Positions 17,797 to 26,842 of a stretch of 64,000 nucleotides of DNA are shown here, piece by piece. The DNA lies in NCBI RefSeq assembly GCF_000974785.1, contig NZ_BBWV01000001.1:62001-126000 (forward strand), in the 5' to 3' direction. Below the pieces are notes generated by a model, which made no database searches, was not told the origin of the DNA, and saw only the letters and a list, made by a program, of their open reading frames with translations. The translations under genes and the position numbers were made by a program. Within the stretch, counting starts at the first letter, position 1, and each line of letters begins with the position of its first letter. This DNA is from Flavihumibacter petaseus NBRC 106054 (GTDB taxonomy: Bacteria > Bacteroidota > Bacteroidia > Chitinophagales > Chitinophagaceae).

Positions 17797-20700
17797 TTAA
17801 TAGGATTCCACATAATTTCTTTTCAGTAATATCTGTGCAACAGTATTGCCCAGCACCACAGCATTGGCGGAACTCAGCCCTTCTTCTATTCGGATGCAGG
17901 TTACTGTTGCGGATGGCTTGCCCGGAACAGGTGCGAAAAACACATACCAGCCGTCAGCAGTCTTTTCACTTTTGACAATACGTTCCGGCGTGCCGGTTTT
18001 ACCTGCCACTCGAACGCTTTTGATCTTCGGCCTGCCGGGAGGATTGGATTGTTCAATCATGAAATTCCTGATCAGCCTCGCATAACTGCTATCCCTGGCA
18101 AGCGGTGCGGCAGGAACTTTGTCGGGTTGACGGCCACTGATTTCCGACAGGTACCGGGATGTCTGCATGCTTCCGTCAAGTGCAATGGCGCCGGCCATCC
18201 TCGCCATGGAAACCGGCGTGGCGGTCAAAGTTCCCTGCCCCCATGCGATACCGGAGAAATCACTCAGGTAGCGTTTTTTGCGCCCGATATTAGCCGGATT
18301 GTTGAATAGCTTCCGGTCATGGTTAAGCGCAGTCCGGTGCCAGTTGTCGAGTGTTTCGTGTTTCCTTTCCGGATCGAGTGCAGAGGTATAGTCAAATCCG
18401 CCGGTCTGGTTGATGCGCATACCGGTAGAAAGATAGAGGCTGGCCATTTCATCTTCAAGGTCGTGTTCATTGGCCATGCGGATAAAAAAGATGTTACTCG
18501 AATGAATGATAGCTTCCCGCATATCTACAAAGGGTACCTGGGGAACAAAAGGCTCCTGTTCTTTTGCATTGTCCCGGAAGATTTCCGAACGGGAGATATC
18601 CCTGTATTTTTCGGCAGCAGCGGCAGTTCCCATTTTATTCAGAGCGGCCATTGCAGTCAGTATTTTCACAGTAGATCCCGGTGCCGTCGCATAAGTCATG
18701 CCGAGATCCCTTTCCGTTACGGGAAAATCAAGCTGCCTTCTTTCCCTATCCGGCAGTCCAAGCAGTTCCGGGTGTTTCAGATCCGGCAGGGGATGCACCG
18801 CACTGGCGAGAAGTTCTCCTGATGCAGCATCAAGCACCACCACAGCTATTCGCTTGCCGGTAAAGGCAGAGCGTTGCAGGGAATCTTCGATTTCCTTCTG
18901 CAGTGCTGCATCCACAGTTAACCTTACATCACGGGGAGATTGAAGGATCTCCCGGATGGCATTATTGGAAGAATCTAATCCGTTCCGGAGAGATGGGATC
19001 AGGGCGGAATAATCATAACGGACCAGCTCAACCGATTTTTCCACGGGGCGGGTGAACCGGTCAGGCCGGTACGCCATGGCCAGTTGTTCCTGTTTTACCG
19101 GGTGTGTTTCAAACCCGCGCAATGCGCTGAGATGCCGGGCTTCGGCAAAATAGCCGTTCTGCTGGGCCCAGAAAAGGCGGGTGTTATAATCTCCTGTCCA
19201 GAAAAATAGATTTTCACCGAAAGGATACAAACGTCTTAGCCGGCGATGTTGAAGCGCCTGCAGCTGCAGTCCATCAACACCCGCGGCTACAAGGCTGTCA
19301 CGTTGTTGCCTGATCGCTGATTTCTGGCTGGTGGCCAGCAGCAGTCCATTCCTGTCCGTGATGTTGCCGGCTGCCAGAAACGCGGCAAGTTTGTCAATCC
19401 TGGGATTATAACTATAAATCGGTACCCCGTTCCTGTTTACGACGCGACTTTGCTGAACAAGGTACTGGTCTCTGTCTGAGATCTGAACCATAAATAATTT
19501 CCCGAGGATCACAACAATCCCCGTCATGATCCCTACAACAGCAGCTACGATCACGGTGTCATATCTCGCACTGATATGCTCCTGTTGTTTGCTGGTACCT
19601 GATCTTGCTGAAATGCCCGCGATCACGCCGAGTGCGCAACAATTCACAATCAGTGAGATCTTTCCATAACTGAGAAATGGTACCGCGAGACCGGTAAGGG
19701 GCAACAGTCCTGTTGAACCGCAACCCATCAGCAATACCTGGATGCCTGTCGCAATAGCAATCCCTGATCCAAGGTAGAAACTGAAGGGCTGTCCCGAACG
19801 CCGCGACAACAGCAGTATCCTGTACAACAATATCCCGAGCAGCAGGAATACCAGCAGCAGTCCTGCCCATCCCATTTCTTCACCGATACCAGGCAGGATC
19901 ATATCCGTGTGTGCAGCGGGCAGTGTATTCGGAAATCCTTTACCCAGCCCCTGGCCCTTCCATCCGCCGGAACTTAATGTCCAGTAGGCATGGGCCAGGT
20001 GGTCTCCACCGTAAACATCATTGTTCCAGGGATTCAGCCACATTGATTTTCTTTCTGCGAGCCTGGATCCGATGCCAGGCAACTGGTCCCCGAATACAAA
20101 TGCCGCCATCACTACCAAAATCAGCACCGGCGCCTCTGCCAGTACGGCGAAGGAACCATACCATTGCGAAGATTTTGCTGATCCGTTGAATGTCAGCAGC
20201 AGCAGGCTGAACACAAAAGCTATCGCGGTACCCATCCATGCCGGCAGGAAATACAGTAATCCGCCATACACGACTGCAGCCAGCAAAGTATAGGGAAGGT
20301 TCCCCCTCGCGATGCTGAGAAATACCAGGAAACTGAAACAGACAACAAGCGCCGGGCCCATGTCACCCATCAGCAGGTAAAGCGCCAGCAACATGGCTAT
20401 GCCGGCCATCATGAAAAACCCCAGGATAAGTCGATTACGGCTATCCGAAATATGCCTGAGGTGATCTTCATTAGCGGCAAAAAACCCCGCCATAAACAGG
20501 ATCAGTAAATATTTGGTGATTTCACTGGGCTGGAACAAAATTCCTGCCAGCCGCAGGTTAACTTTTACACCGCTGCCTTCAGGCCCGGTTCCGAATAGCA
20601 GGGTAATAACGGCCAGCAGCAACGCAGCAACGAGCCATGTATATCCTTTCAGTCCGAAGATCTCCCGCCGTTTGTAATTAAACAAACCATCATACCACCA

Positions 20701-21789
20701 TCGCGTATACAATTTTCCCGGATTGCTGCCGGCCAGCAGGGCAAATCCCAGCAGCCCCGCCAGCAATCCCTGCAGGCTTTGCATGGCCAATAGTGAATCT
20801 GTCAATGGCTGCTGGATACAAAGCAACATCAGTATGGCCAGCCCGGTAAGTAACATCAGCACCGGCAGGATCAGGGGATCTGTTTCAATACGCCGGATGG
20901 AGAGATATGCCTGTACCACCAGGAAACCGGCGATCAGTAACCCGGCGATGAGCCAGAATTGCCGGCGGAAACTATCCGGCGAACGCACCAGCAGCACATT
21001 GTCTTCTTTTAGTTGCCCGTAGGCCAAAGCGCCGATCAGCCGCAACCGGTGCGGTTGCCCGGTGAAGGTGAAGGAACGGTCTCCCCCGAGGGAAGCCGTC
21101 CCCTGCCTTCCGCCAAATGCAAAACCGGGTTTTAAAGGAAGCACGCTGTACCCGCTATCGGGGTACAGGCCGGCAAAACTGAATTTGCCATCTGTATCCG
21201 TCCGTACATAAAATTTATTTTCTTCCTCCTCCTGCTCGCCTGCGCGATGTTCCTGTAATGATACGAGTACACCTGCTGAAGCCAGACCATTGATCAGCAC
21301 GGTGCCGGAGATTTTACCGTTTCCCTTCCCTGCAGTAATGACTGATGCCAATGATCTCCCTCCCTTTCGCTCCTGCACATAAAGTGCAGAATCAAATCCT
21401 TGTGTCTGCCTGGCTGCGGCTAGCCTGTCGTTCCAGTCTGTACCGCCATAACTACTCTTCCACGCCAGTGGTGCGGCAATGAACCACGACTGCTTATTCA
21501 ATTCACCCAGGTTCGCCGGTACACCATTCACAACCAGCTTTGCACTCAGGGAATCCGCGATCAGCTTTACATCGGCAGCATCTGTGCAATAACTGCCATT
21601 GTCCAGTATACGTTGCAACTGTGTTTTGCTGACACCGGGCTGAAGCACCAGCGCATTGTTACTTTGCAGATCAAGTGCTGCCTTATCCAAACGTGGCGAT
21701 AATACTGTATACAGGCGCAGGAACAGGCCCAATACAACCATTGCGGTTATGCCCAGCAGCAACCAGGATTTCTTGTTTTTATCGGACAC
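17797..21789 (-). CDS. SEDS (RodA/FtsW) glycosyltransferase fused to class B penicillin-binding protein
   Basis: A continuous 1330-residue protein combining the two enzymes that polymerise and cross-link peptidoglycan. Order: one N-terminal helix (about 9-29); an outer segment with a carboxypeptidase-regulatory-like domain (about 158-245, GKISGTVLINGLASAGVLVSL); a multi-helix SEDS core (about 278-728) with the catalytic loop LPAAHTDM and putative catalytic Asp629; a helix at about 745-763; then a transpeptidase with Ser1039-x2-Lys1042 (GSTVK), Ser1097-Ser-Asn1099 and Lys1264-Thr-Gly. All key residues are present, so both activities are plausible. The start is GTG 21789, overlapping the kinase gene by 11 bp. 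SEDS and PBP are normally separate partner proteins. Confidence 0.93.
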   Translation of the reverse strand: MSDKNKKSWLLLGITAMVVLGLFLRLYTVLSPRLDKAALDLQSNNALVLQPGVSKTQLQRILDNGSYCTDAADVKLIADSLSAKLVVNGVPANLGELNKQSWFIAAPLAWKSSYGGTDWNDRLAAARQTQGFDSALYVQERKGGRSLASVITAGKGNGKISGTVLINGLASAGVLVSLQEHRAGEQEEEENKFYVRTDTDGKFSFAGLYPDSGYSVLPLKPGFAFGGRQGTASLGGDRSFTFTGQPHRLRLIGALAYGQLKEDNVLLVRSPDSFRRQFWLIAGLLIAGFLVVQAYLSIRRIETDPLILPVLMLLTGLAILMLLCIQQPLTDSLLAMQSLQGLLAGLLGFALLAGSNPGKLYTRWWYDGLFNYKRREIFGLKGYTWLVAALLLAVITLLFGTGPEGSGVKVNLRLAGILFQPSEITKYLLILFMAGFFAANEDHLRHISDSRNRLILGFFMMAGIAMLLALYLLMGDMGPALVVCFSFLVFLSIARGNLPYTLLAAVVYGGLLYFLPAWMGTAIAFVFSLLLLTFNGSAKSSQWYGSFAVLAEAPVLILVVMAAFVFGDQLPGIGSRLAERKSMWLNPWNNDVYGGDHLAHAYWTLSSGGWKGQGLGKGFPNTLPAAHTDMILPGIGEEMGWAGLLLVFLLLGILLYRILLLSRRSGQPFSFYLGSGIAIATGIQVLLMGCGSTGLLPLTGLAVPFLSYGKISLIVNCCALGVIAGISARSGTSKQQEHISARYDTVIVAAVVGIMTGIVVILGKLFMVQISDRDQYLVQQSRVVNRNGVPIYSYNPRIDKLAAFLAAGNITDRNGLLLATSQKSAIRQQRDSLVAAGVDGLQLQALQHRRLRRLYPFGENLFFWTGDYNTRLFWAQQNGYFAEARHLSALRGFETHPVKQEQLAMAYRPDRFTRPVEKSVELVRYDYSALIPSLRNGLDSSNNAIREILQSPRDVRLTVDAALQKEIEDSLQRSAFTGKRIAVVVLDAASGELLASAVHPLPDLKHPELLGLPDRERRQLDFPVTERDLGMTYATAPGSTVKILTAMAALNKMGTAAAAEKYRDISRSEIFRDNAKEQEPFVPQVPFVDMREAIIHSSNIFFIRMANEHDLEDEMASLYLSTGMRINQTGGFDYTSALDPERKHETLDNWHRTALNHDRKLFNNPANIGRKKRYLSDFSGIAWGQGTLTATPVSMARMAGAIALDGSMQTSRYLSEISGRQPDKVPAAPLARDSSYARLIRNFMIEQSNPPGRPKIKSVRVAGKTGTPERIVKSEKTADGWYVFFAPVPGKPSATVTCIRIEEGLSSANAVVLGNTVAQILLKRNYVESY

Positions 21790-23524
21790 CTCTCAGAATA
21801 AATTGGTCAAATGCCACTTGCTGATTGCCGTCAACCCGCAGACCGAATCCATTTCCGAACGCCCCCTCAAAAGGAAGCGTAATCTCCTTCACATCATTGA
21901 TGAAGAAGGAAAGAAAGGAACCCTGTTTGGAAACTGACAGCATATTCATGGCATTCTCCGGATGAATATTGTAGGTTCTTGTCCAATCTACCAGCGCCCT
22001 GATATCATCTTTCTGATGCGCTTCGATTTTGTAATAACCATCGGCCGAAATGTAGAAAACATAATATGCTTCCTTTTCCGGATCCGACAGGTAGTTCAAC
22101 CCGAATCCATCAGGCTCATTGCCTGACCGCCGGTTCATGTTTACGGCTACACTCCAGTTTTTGTTAAGATCGATGTCGAAATAGCGGGTAGATTGATAAG
22201 TATAGTTGCTGTCATATCCCTTGATTACGTATTTGCCATTTTCGTATGCGAATTCTTTCTGATCGTCCTTTTCCCGGATCCATCCATTGCCGGGAGAACT
22301 GAAATCGTCAATAAAAAACTGGTCTTTTACAGGATGGATGGGATATCGGACCTGACGGGCATTATGGTTTACAGGAACGATGGATTTTGTATCATTATTT
22401 TGTGCAGAATCCCTGTCGCGGGTACTATTAACAAATCTTTCAGTAACTGGAAATTTCTTCAGAAAACTTCCCCATACAAAATAGGCTCCCAGCGCGAGCG
22501 ACATCACCAGCAACAACACGAAAAATGGAAAGAAAGCAGACCGGTGCCGGGAAGGCATCAACAACTGCACCGTTCCTTTTACCGCAGAAAATGTTGGCAG
22601 GATGGTTTCGTAACCATAACGGTTGATGCGCTGCGGTGCCGCCATGGTCTGCCTGGTTACTGCTGGAGCCGGTGCCTGAGGCGCATCGGCCATTTCCTGC
22701 CGCGCTGCCTGGATCATCAGTTTCAGCTGACCGGAATCAGTGAGCCTTTCTGTTGCACGCTTGGCCAATAAACCCTGAATTATTTTTTTCAGCGTCGGCG
22801 GAAACCCGGGAGGCAACTGAAACATATCCACGGGATGACTGATTACCTGGTTGATATGCAATAACAGGTTGCCTTCCTCATATTCAAACGGCACACTGCC
22901 AGTTGCACATTCATATAATACAACCCCCATTGAATAAAAATCGGTTGCGGCATGCACTGCCCTGGAATCTGTGAACTGTTCCGGTGATGCATATTCGTAA
23001 GTAAGCATCGATGATCCGGTAACGGTATTGGATTGCTCCCGTAATTTTGCGATACCGAAATCCGTCAGCAGGTATTGCAATTCGCCTGACGGCAGCCGGC
23101 GATACATGATATTTTCCGGTTTGATATCGCGGTGCACCACATCACGCTGATGAATAGCATCCAGCGCAAGCGACAACTGCTCTGCCAGCCGGAGTATCTC
23201 AGCAACAGGCAATACGCCTGCCGCGCGGAGATGCTTACGCAGGTCTCCCCCTTCGATCAGTTCCATCACCACATATGGCAGGTCGGCGTCAAGGTGAACA
23301 TCGATAATCTTGACGATGTGCGGATGCTGGATGGCAATCATGATCTCAGATTCCTGCTGGAATCTCCGCAGGGTATCCGGGTCAGTATTAAAAGCAAAAT
23401 GTTTGATCGCCCGCAGCTGACCACTATCCCGGTGCCGCACCTTCAGTACCCGCGCGTTTCCCCTTCCGAGCTCGCCGATGATCTCGTACTGGGGAAAATA
23501 CTGGGTAAAAGAAGTGGTTTGCAT
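21779..23524 (-). CDS. Membrane Ser/Thr protein kinase with extracytoplasmic jelly-roll-like domain
   Basis: A 581-residue PknB-like kinase. The catalytic domain spans about 13-275: glycine loop GELGRGNARV (17-26), Lys41, HRDIKPEN with Asp133, DFG Asp155, and an activation segment ending YASPEQ (about 178-183) with Thr167/Thr169/Ser171-172 available for phosphorylation. A proline/alanine linker leads to one transmembrane helix (about 330-350). The outer part (about 403-580) is a beta-rich ConA/LamG-like domain with FFIDDFSSPGNGW and GFGLRVDG, not PASTA repeats. One base separates it from the phosphatase gene and it overlaps the SEDS-PBP gene by 11 bp. Confidence 0.93.
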   Translation of the reverse strand: MQTTSFTQYFPQYEIIGELGRGNARVLKVRHRDSGQLRAIKHFAFNTDPDTLRRFQQESEIMIAIQHPHIVKIIDVHLDADLPYVVMELIEGGDLRKHLRAAGVLPVAEILRLAEQLSLALDAIHQRDVVHRDIKPENIMYRRLPSGELQYLLTDFGIAKLREQSNTVTGSSMLTYEYASPEQFTDSRAVHAATDFYSMGVVLYECATGSVPFEYEEGNLLLHINQVISHPVDMFQLPPGFPPTLKKIIQGLLAKRATERLTDSGQLKLMIQAARQEMADAPQAPAPAVTRQTMAAPQRINRYGYETILPTFSAVKGTVQLLMPSRHRSAFFPFFVLLLVMSLALGAYFVWGSFLKKFPVTERFVNSTRDRDSAQNNDTKSIVPVNHNARQVRYPIHPVKDQFFIDDFSSPGNGWIREKDDQKEFAYENGKYVIKGYDSNYTYQSTRYFDIDLNKNWSVAVNMNRRSGNEPDGFGLNYLSDPEKEAYYVFYISADGYYKIEAHQKDDIRALVDWTRTYNIHPENAMNMLSVSKQGSFLSFFINDVKEITLPFEGAFGNGFGLRVDGNQQVAFDQFILRGVR

Positions 23525-23525
23525 G

Positions 23526-24851
23526 TCAGCGCTTATGGGAAATGATTACCGGGTTTTTGACTGAATCAAATGCCGTATTGTTTAATCGCAGGTAAATATT
23601 CATCCTGCTGATGATTCCCGTATCGAATCCCCGCAGGGTCACGCGGTCAAACGTGAGTGTATCCGGTGCACTGTTGGCATCGCGGTTCAGATCAATAGCG
23701 GCGTGGCGGTTTTTACCCGGAGCCGGTATCAGCACCAGTTGCCCTGATGAAGCATCCCGCCGTTGTTGCCATTCTGCCCTGCTCAGCGCGTGTTCAATAA
23801 CCAGCGTATCGGTTGCAGGAACCGTTGCGGATACAGGCTGCCGTATACTGTCTTTCGGGATCGTAGTAATGGAATCTTTGCGTGGGGGTTGCGCTTGTTC
23901 ATGTCCGTTATGGAAATAAATCCACCCCGACGCCAGCAATAATACTGCCAATAAAGCAATCATAAACCAGACCTGCCGCGACGGGCGTTCTTTCGGACCG
24001 GTAGTTTCTACCGGCGCTGCCACCGAAGGGTTATTGGACGATGGGTGGTTACCAGCGCGGGACTGGGTCATTTTGTTTCCCGCAGGTCTTTTCGGCTTGC
24101 CGGCCGGATACCGCGCCATCACCACGGTAATATTATCATGCCCCCCTGCTTCATTGGCCTTACGGATCAGCTTCTCAACTTTTTTATCCAGGGCAATGGG
24201 TTGTTGCAGAATGGCTCTCAGTTCAAATGCTGACAACATATCGGAAAGTCCGTCGCTGCACAAAAGAATTTCATCGCCCGGTTGGAGCGTGATGGACCCG
24301 AAGTCAAGAAACCCGGGATCATCTACCCGGTGAACACTGGAACCGACTTCCCGGAGGATCATATGCCGGTGCGGATGTGACATCGCCTCCTGTTCCGTGA
24401 TTTCACCTGCATCCTCCTGCATCCCGACAAGGGAATGATCATGGGTGATCTTGTGCAGTTTGCTCCTGTTATTGTGATACAGCCTGGAATCACCTACATG
24501 CACATAATGGAGTTGACCTGACTGCAGGTCAAAAGCTGCCACGGTCAGCACACAACACATATCAGCATAGGCGGGTGTGGATTCACGGGCAGCGGTGATC
24601 TGATTATTGGCAAACACCACAGCCTCCCTGAGCATGGTCAGGACATCTCCTTTCGGCTCCTGCATGTATTGTTCAATGCTTTCCCGGGCGAGCAACGCAG
24701 CAACGGCGCCGCCGGCATATCCGCCTACACCGTCGATAGCGGCCAGCAACAAAGTTTCCGGTCCCCAGAGCGTCCGGCAGATAAAGGCGTCTTCATTCTC
24801 TTTACGGCGCATCCCGGTATGGGTGCTGCCGCTGAACAGCAGGTTAGGCAT
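23526..24851 (-). CDS. PP2C-family Ser/Thr phosphatase with membrane anchor
   Basis: A 441-residue Stp1/PstP-like phosphatase that should reverse the kinase's phosphorylation. The catalytic domain (about 1-250) shows the metal ligands Asp21 (RRKENED), Asp40-Gly (DGVGG), Asp200 (CSDGLSD) and Asp239 (GGHDNITVV), with VGDSRLY in between. A low-complexity linker is followed by a single transmembrane helix (about 294-313) and about 125 outer residues of unknown fold. The gene is 13 bp downstream of the FHA-like gene and 1 bp upstream of the kinase gene. Confidence 0.93.
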   Translation of the reverse strand: MPNLLFSGSTHTGMRRKENEDAFICRTLWGPETLLLAAIDGVGGYAGGAVAALLARESIEQYMQEPKGDVLTMLREAVVFANNQITAARESTPAYADMCCVLTVAAFDLQSGQLHYVHVGDSRLYHNNRSKLHKITHDHSLVGMQEDAGEITEQEAMSHPHRHMILREVGSSVHRVDDPGFLDFGSITLQPGDEILLCSDGLSDMLSAFELRAILQQPIALDKKVEKLIRKANEAGGHDNITVVMARYPAGKPKRPAGNKMTQSRAGNHPSSNNPSVAAPVETTGPKERPSRQVWFMIALLAVLLLASGWIYFHNGHEQAQPPRKDSITTIPKDSIRQPVSATVPATDTLVIEHALSRAEWQQRRDASSGQLVLIPAPGKNRHAAIDLNRDANSAPDTLTFDRVTLRGFDTGIISRMNIYLRLNNTAFDSVKNPVIISHKR

Positions 24852-24864
24852 AGTATGGCTGGCG

Positions 24865-25827
24865 TCAGGTGATCGCCGAAAAATGTAAGGTTACACTGGC
24901 ATTTAGCAACAATTGACTTTCATTGGCAAGTTCCACCCATTGTGGCTGCCCGGGATCACTGCGGGGCACGACCACTTCGTTCACCCTGGTCTCGAAGCGG
25001 CTGAAAGACGCGATCTGAAAACTACCGGTACTTTCGTTCAGTCGGATCCGTGCATGCGGGTCAGAAACAAAACCGGAGTCGATCAGCAGGTAATTGCTGT
25101 AAGCCTGGTTGCCAGGATCCTTACGGGCAATGACCATTTCCTTATCCTTCATGAGATAGATCCCATCTTCGTTTCTGTCGGCGAGGTAATAACTGATGCG
25201 TGCAATCCCCTGGTCCAGGTTTCTGTTATTTCGTGCAGCCGGCCCCGATGCCAGTTTGAGATCGGCACTATAACGCACACTGAAACTTCCGGTATCCACA
25301 AAATTCACCTGCTGTAAAAGGTCAAGGTTGATATCCATTTTTTCGTATACGTTAGTCCGCTTGCTTTTCATCGTGACCTTGGTCGTATTGCCGGCTGCAG
25401 GTGTGCTGGCCTCCCGGCCGCCTGTCAGCATCCCGATCACCTGGATATCATCCGGATGCATTTTCTCGCCGTTAAAAAACTCCCCTTCCCCAAAACGGAA
25501 ATGCCATTGCACGGAAACCGGACTGATCTCTTCGTATTGAGGCTTATACAGATTAAGTTTTTTGTAGAATCCTTTCACCGCTTCTTTTACAATTACAGGG
25601 AAGGAAGCAAGCCGCTCTGCATAACGGTCAGGATGAAGAATTATCACAAAATGCATATTGAACAGCAGGCTGCTGCCAACAGATTCCTTTTTACAACTCT
25701 TGTCAAAGCAGGCCAGCAACTCACCGAGAATGGCATTGTTATCCAGTTCCCTGGTAACGGTCGCCGGTGTTGCCGGCAGGATAAGCGTTTTCAATGCGCC
25801 AAAAAAATCCAGTGATTTTTTCTTCAT
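24865..25827 (-). CDS. FHA-like protein, first gene of the kinase/cell-wall operon
   Basis: A 320-residue cytoplasmic protein. The C-terminal ~115 residues read as a divergent FHA domain: VIARKDPGN in place of the GR loop, SDPHARIRL (255-263) in place of SxxH, and FSRFETRVNE for the T-N loop. The usual GRxxxC motif is missing, so phosphothreonine binding is uncertain. The N-terminal part (about 30-135: MHFVIILHPDRYAERL, VQWHFRFGEGEFF) has a helix-then-sheet layout reminiscent of the N-terminal domain of actinobacterial FhaA (DUF3662), an inference from layout only. It leads the operon; a weak -7-like TATTTTTA lies at 25848-25855. Confidence 0.7.
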   Translation of the reverse strand: MKKKSLDFFGALKTLILPATPATVTRELDNNAILGELLACFDKSCKKESVGSSLLFNMHFVIILHPDRYAERLASFPVIVKEAVKGFYKKLNLYKPQYEEISPVSVQWHFRFGEGEFFNGEKMHPDDIQVIGMLTGGREASTPAAGNTTKVTMKSKRTNVYEKMDINLDLLQQVNFVDTGSFSVRYSADLKLASGPAARNNRNLDQGIARISYYLADRNEDGIYLMKDKEMVIARKDPGNQAYSNYLLIDSGFVSDPHARIRLNESTGSFQIASFSRFETRVNEVVVPRSDPGQPQWVELANESQLLLNASVTLHFSAIT

Positions 25828-25950
25828 GTTGTTGCCAACTTATGAATTAAAAATACTGGATTTGAAACCTCCCGCTCAGTAATGATATGTTAATGTGCTG
25901 CTTACATGCCTGTTAAAGTTTAGCAAACATCTGTGGGTATATCGTTGAAA

Positions 25951-26718
25951 TTATTGATAATCGTATTTGATCGTAGCATCACCGTCACTCGATGTCAGCA
26001 CATAACCATTGGCGTCATAAGTGTAAGTGTTGGTGATTTCATAGTCCATTTCGGTTCCGTCAAAATCCCACGAAGCGGTTTTGATCTCATTCTTTGAAAC
26101 GAACTGGAGTGAAAAACCTGCATGGTCCAGAACGAACGTAGAAACGGGCGGCATAACCGGTTTGTTAGTACCGTAAGTGAACAGGGCTTCATAATGATAA
26201 ATGCCATCCACTGCCACTTTTGCCAGGTTGCCATTCTGGTAACTGAGCACAAAATCCGCAGAGGCGCCTTCATTCAGACCGAAAATGGTTTTGATCTTCG
26301 TCACCTGGTTGCCGGTCAGGGTATATTCCAACTGGTCGTCTTCGATCAGTTCGTCTGGCTCTCCCGCTGTCTTCTGCCAGCTTTTGAAAGTTCCCGTGGA
26401 TGGCAACCCGCCCTGGTACGTATAGGTATAAATATTTTTGAAGTCGCTGTCAGATTCTTCCACCTTGATCAGCTTACCTTCGTTATCATAGGTAAACACG
26501 GTGGATTCATTGTTATCGGTGCTGATTACGGACTGAAGCTTGTTGCCGGCAGTATAGGAAAGGTTATAGATTGTTTCCTGACCATTTTCAGTTTTCGTCA
26601 TTTTCACCAGTTTGCGTTCCCCGCCATTACCCGGATCAGGCTTGTCATTCTTGTCTTTGCTGCAGGATCCGAGAGAAAGCAGCGCGACACCAGCTGCGAG
26701 ATAGATGATTTTTTTCAT
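25951..26718 (-). CDS. Lipoprotein with YD-like beta repeats
   Basis: A 255-residue predicted lipoprotein. ATG 26718 gives a signal peptide with lipobox LSLGSC (Cys about 19) followed by a linker rich in K, D, P and G. The body contains repeated strand pairs such as STVFTYDNEGKLIKV, NIYTYTYQGGLP and NTYTYDANGYVLTS, similar to DUF4595/RHS-type single repeats common in Bacteroidota. It is likely anchored at the outer membrane. No function is known. Confidence 0.72.
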   Translation of the reverse strand: MKKIIYLAAGVALLSLGSCSKDKNDKPDPGNGGERKLVKMTKTENGQETIYNLSYTAGNKLQSVISTDNNESTVFTYDNEGKLIKVEESDSDFKNIYTYTYQGGLPSTGTFKSWQKTAGEPDELIEDDQLEYTLTGNQVTKIKTIFGLNEGASADFVLSYQNGNLAKVAVDGIYHYEALFTYGTNKPVMPPVSTFVLDHAGFSLQFVSKNEIKTASWDFDGTEMDYEITNTYTYDANGYVLTSSDGDATIKYDYQ

Positions 26719-26742
26719 GTTAAAGGTTTGATGATTGAGTAG

Positions 26743-26750
26743 CAAACATA
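26743..26750 (-). promoter_or_regulatory. -7 promoter box TATGTTTG (minus strand)
   Basis: Perfect TAnnTTTG on the minus strand, 24 nt upstream of ATG 26718 of the lipoprotein gene. No TTTG was found at the expected -33 position. Confidence 0.5.
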
Positions 26751-26842
26751 ATTACGCATAGCCGCGGTCGTGATGAAGAACCGGCGTATTGCAGAAAGCA
26801 GCGGATGAATTGCGTAAAATCATGACCTTAACATTTCCGGAT

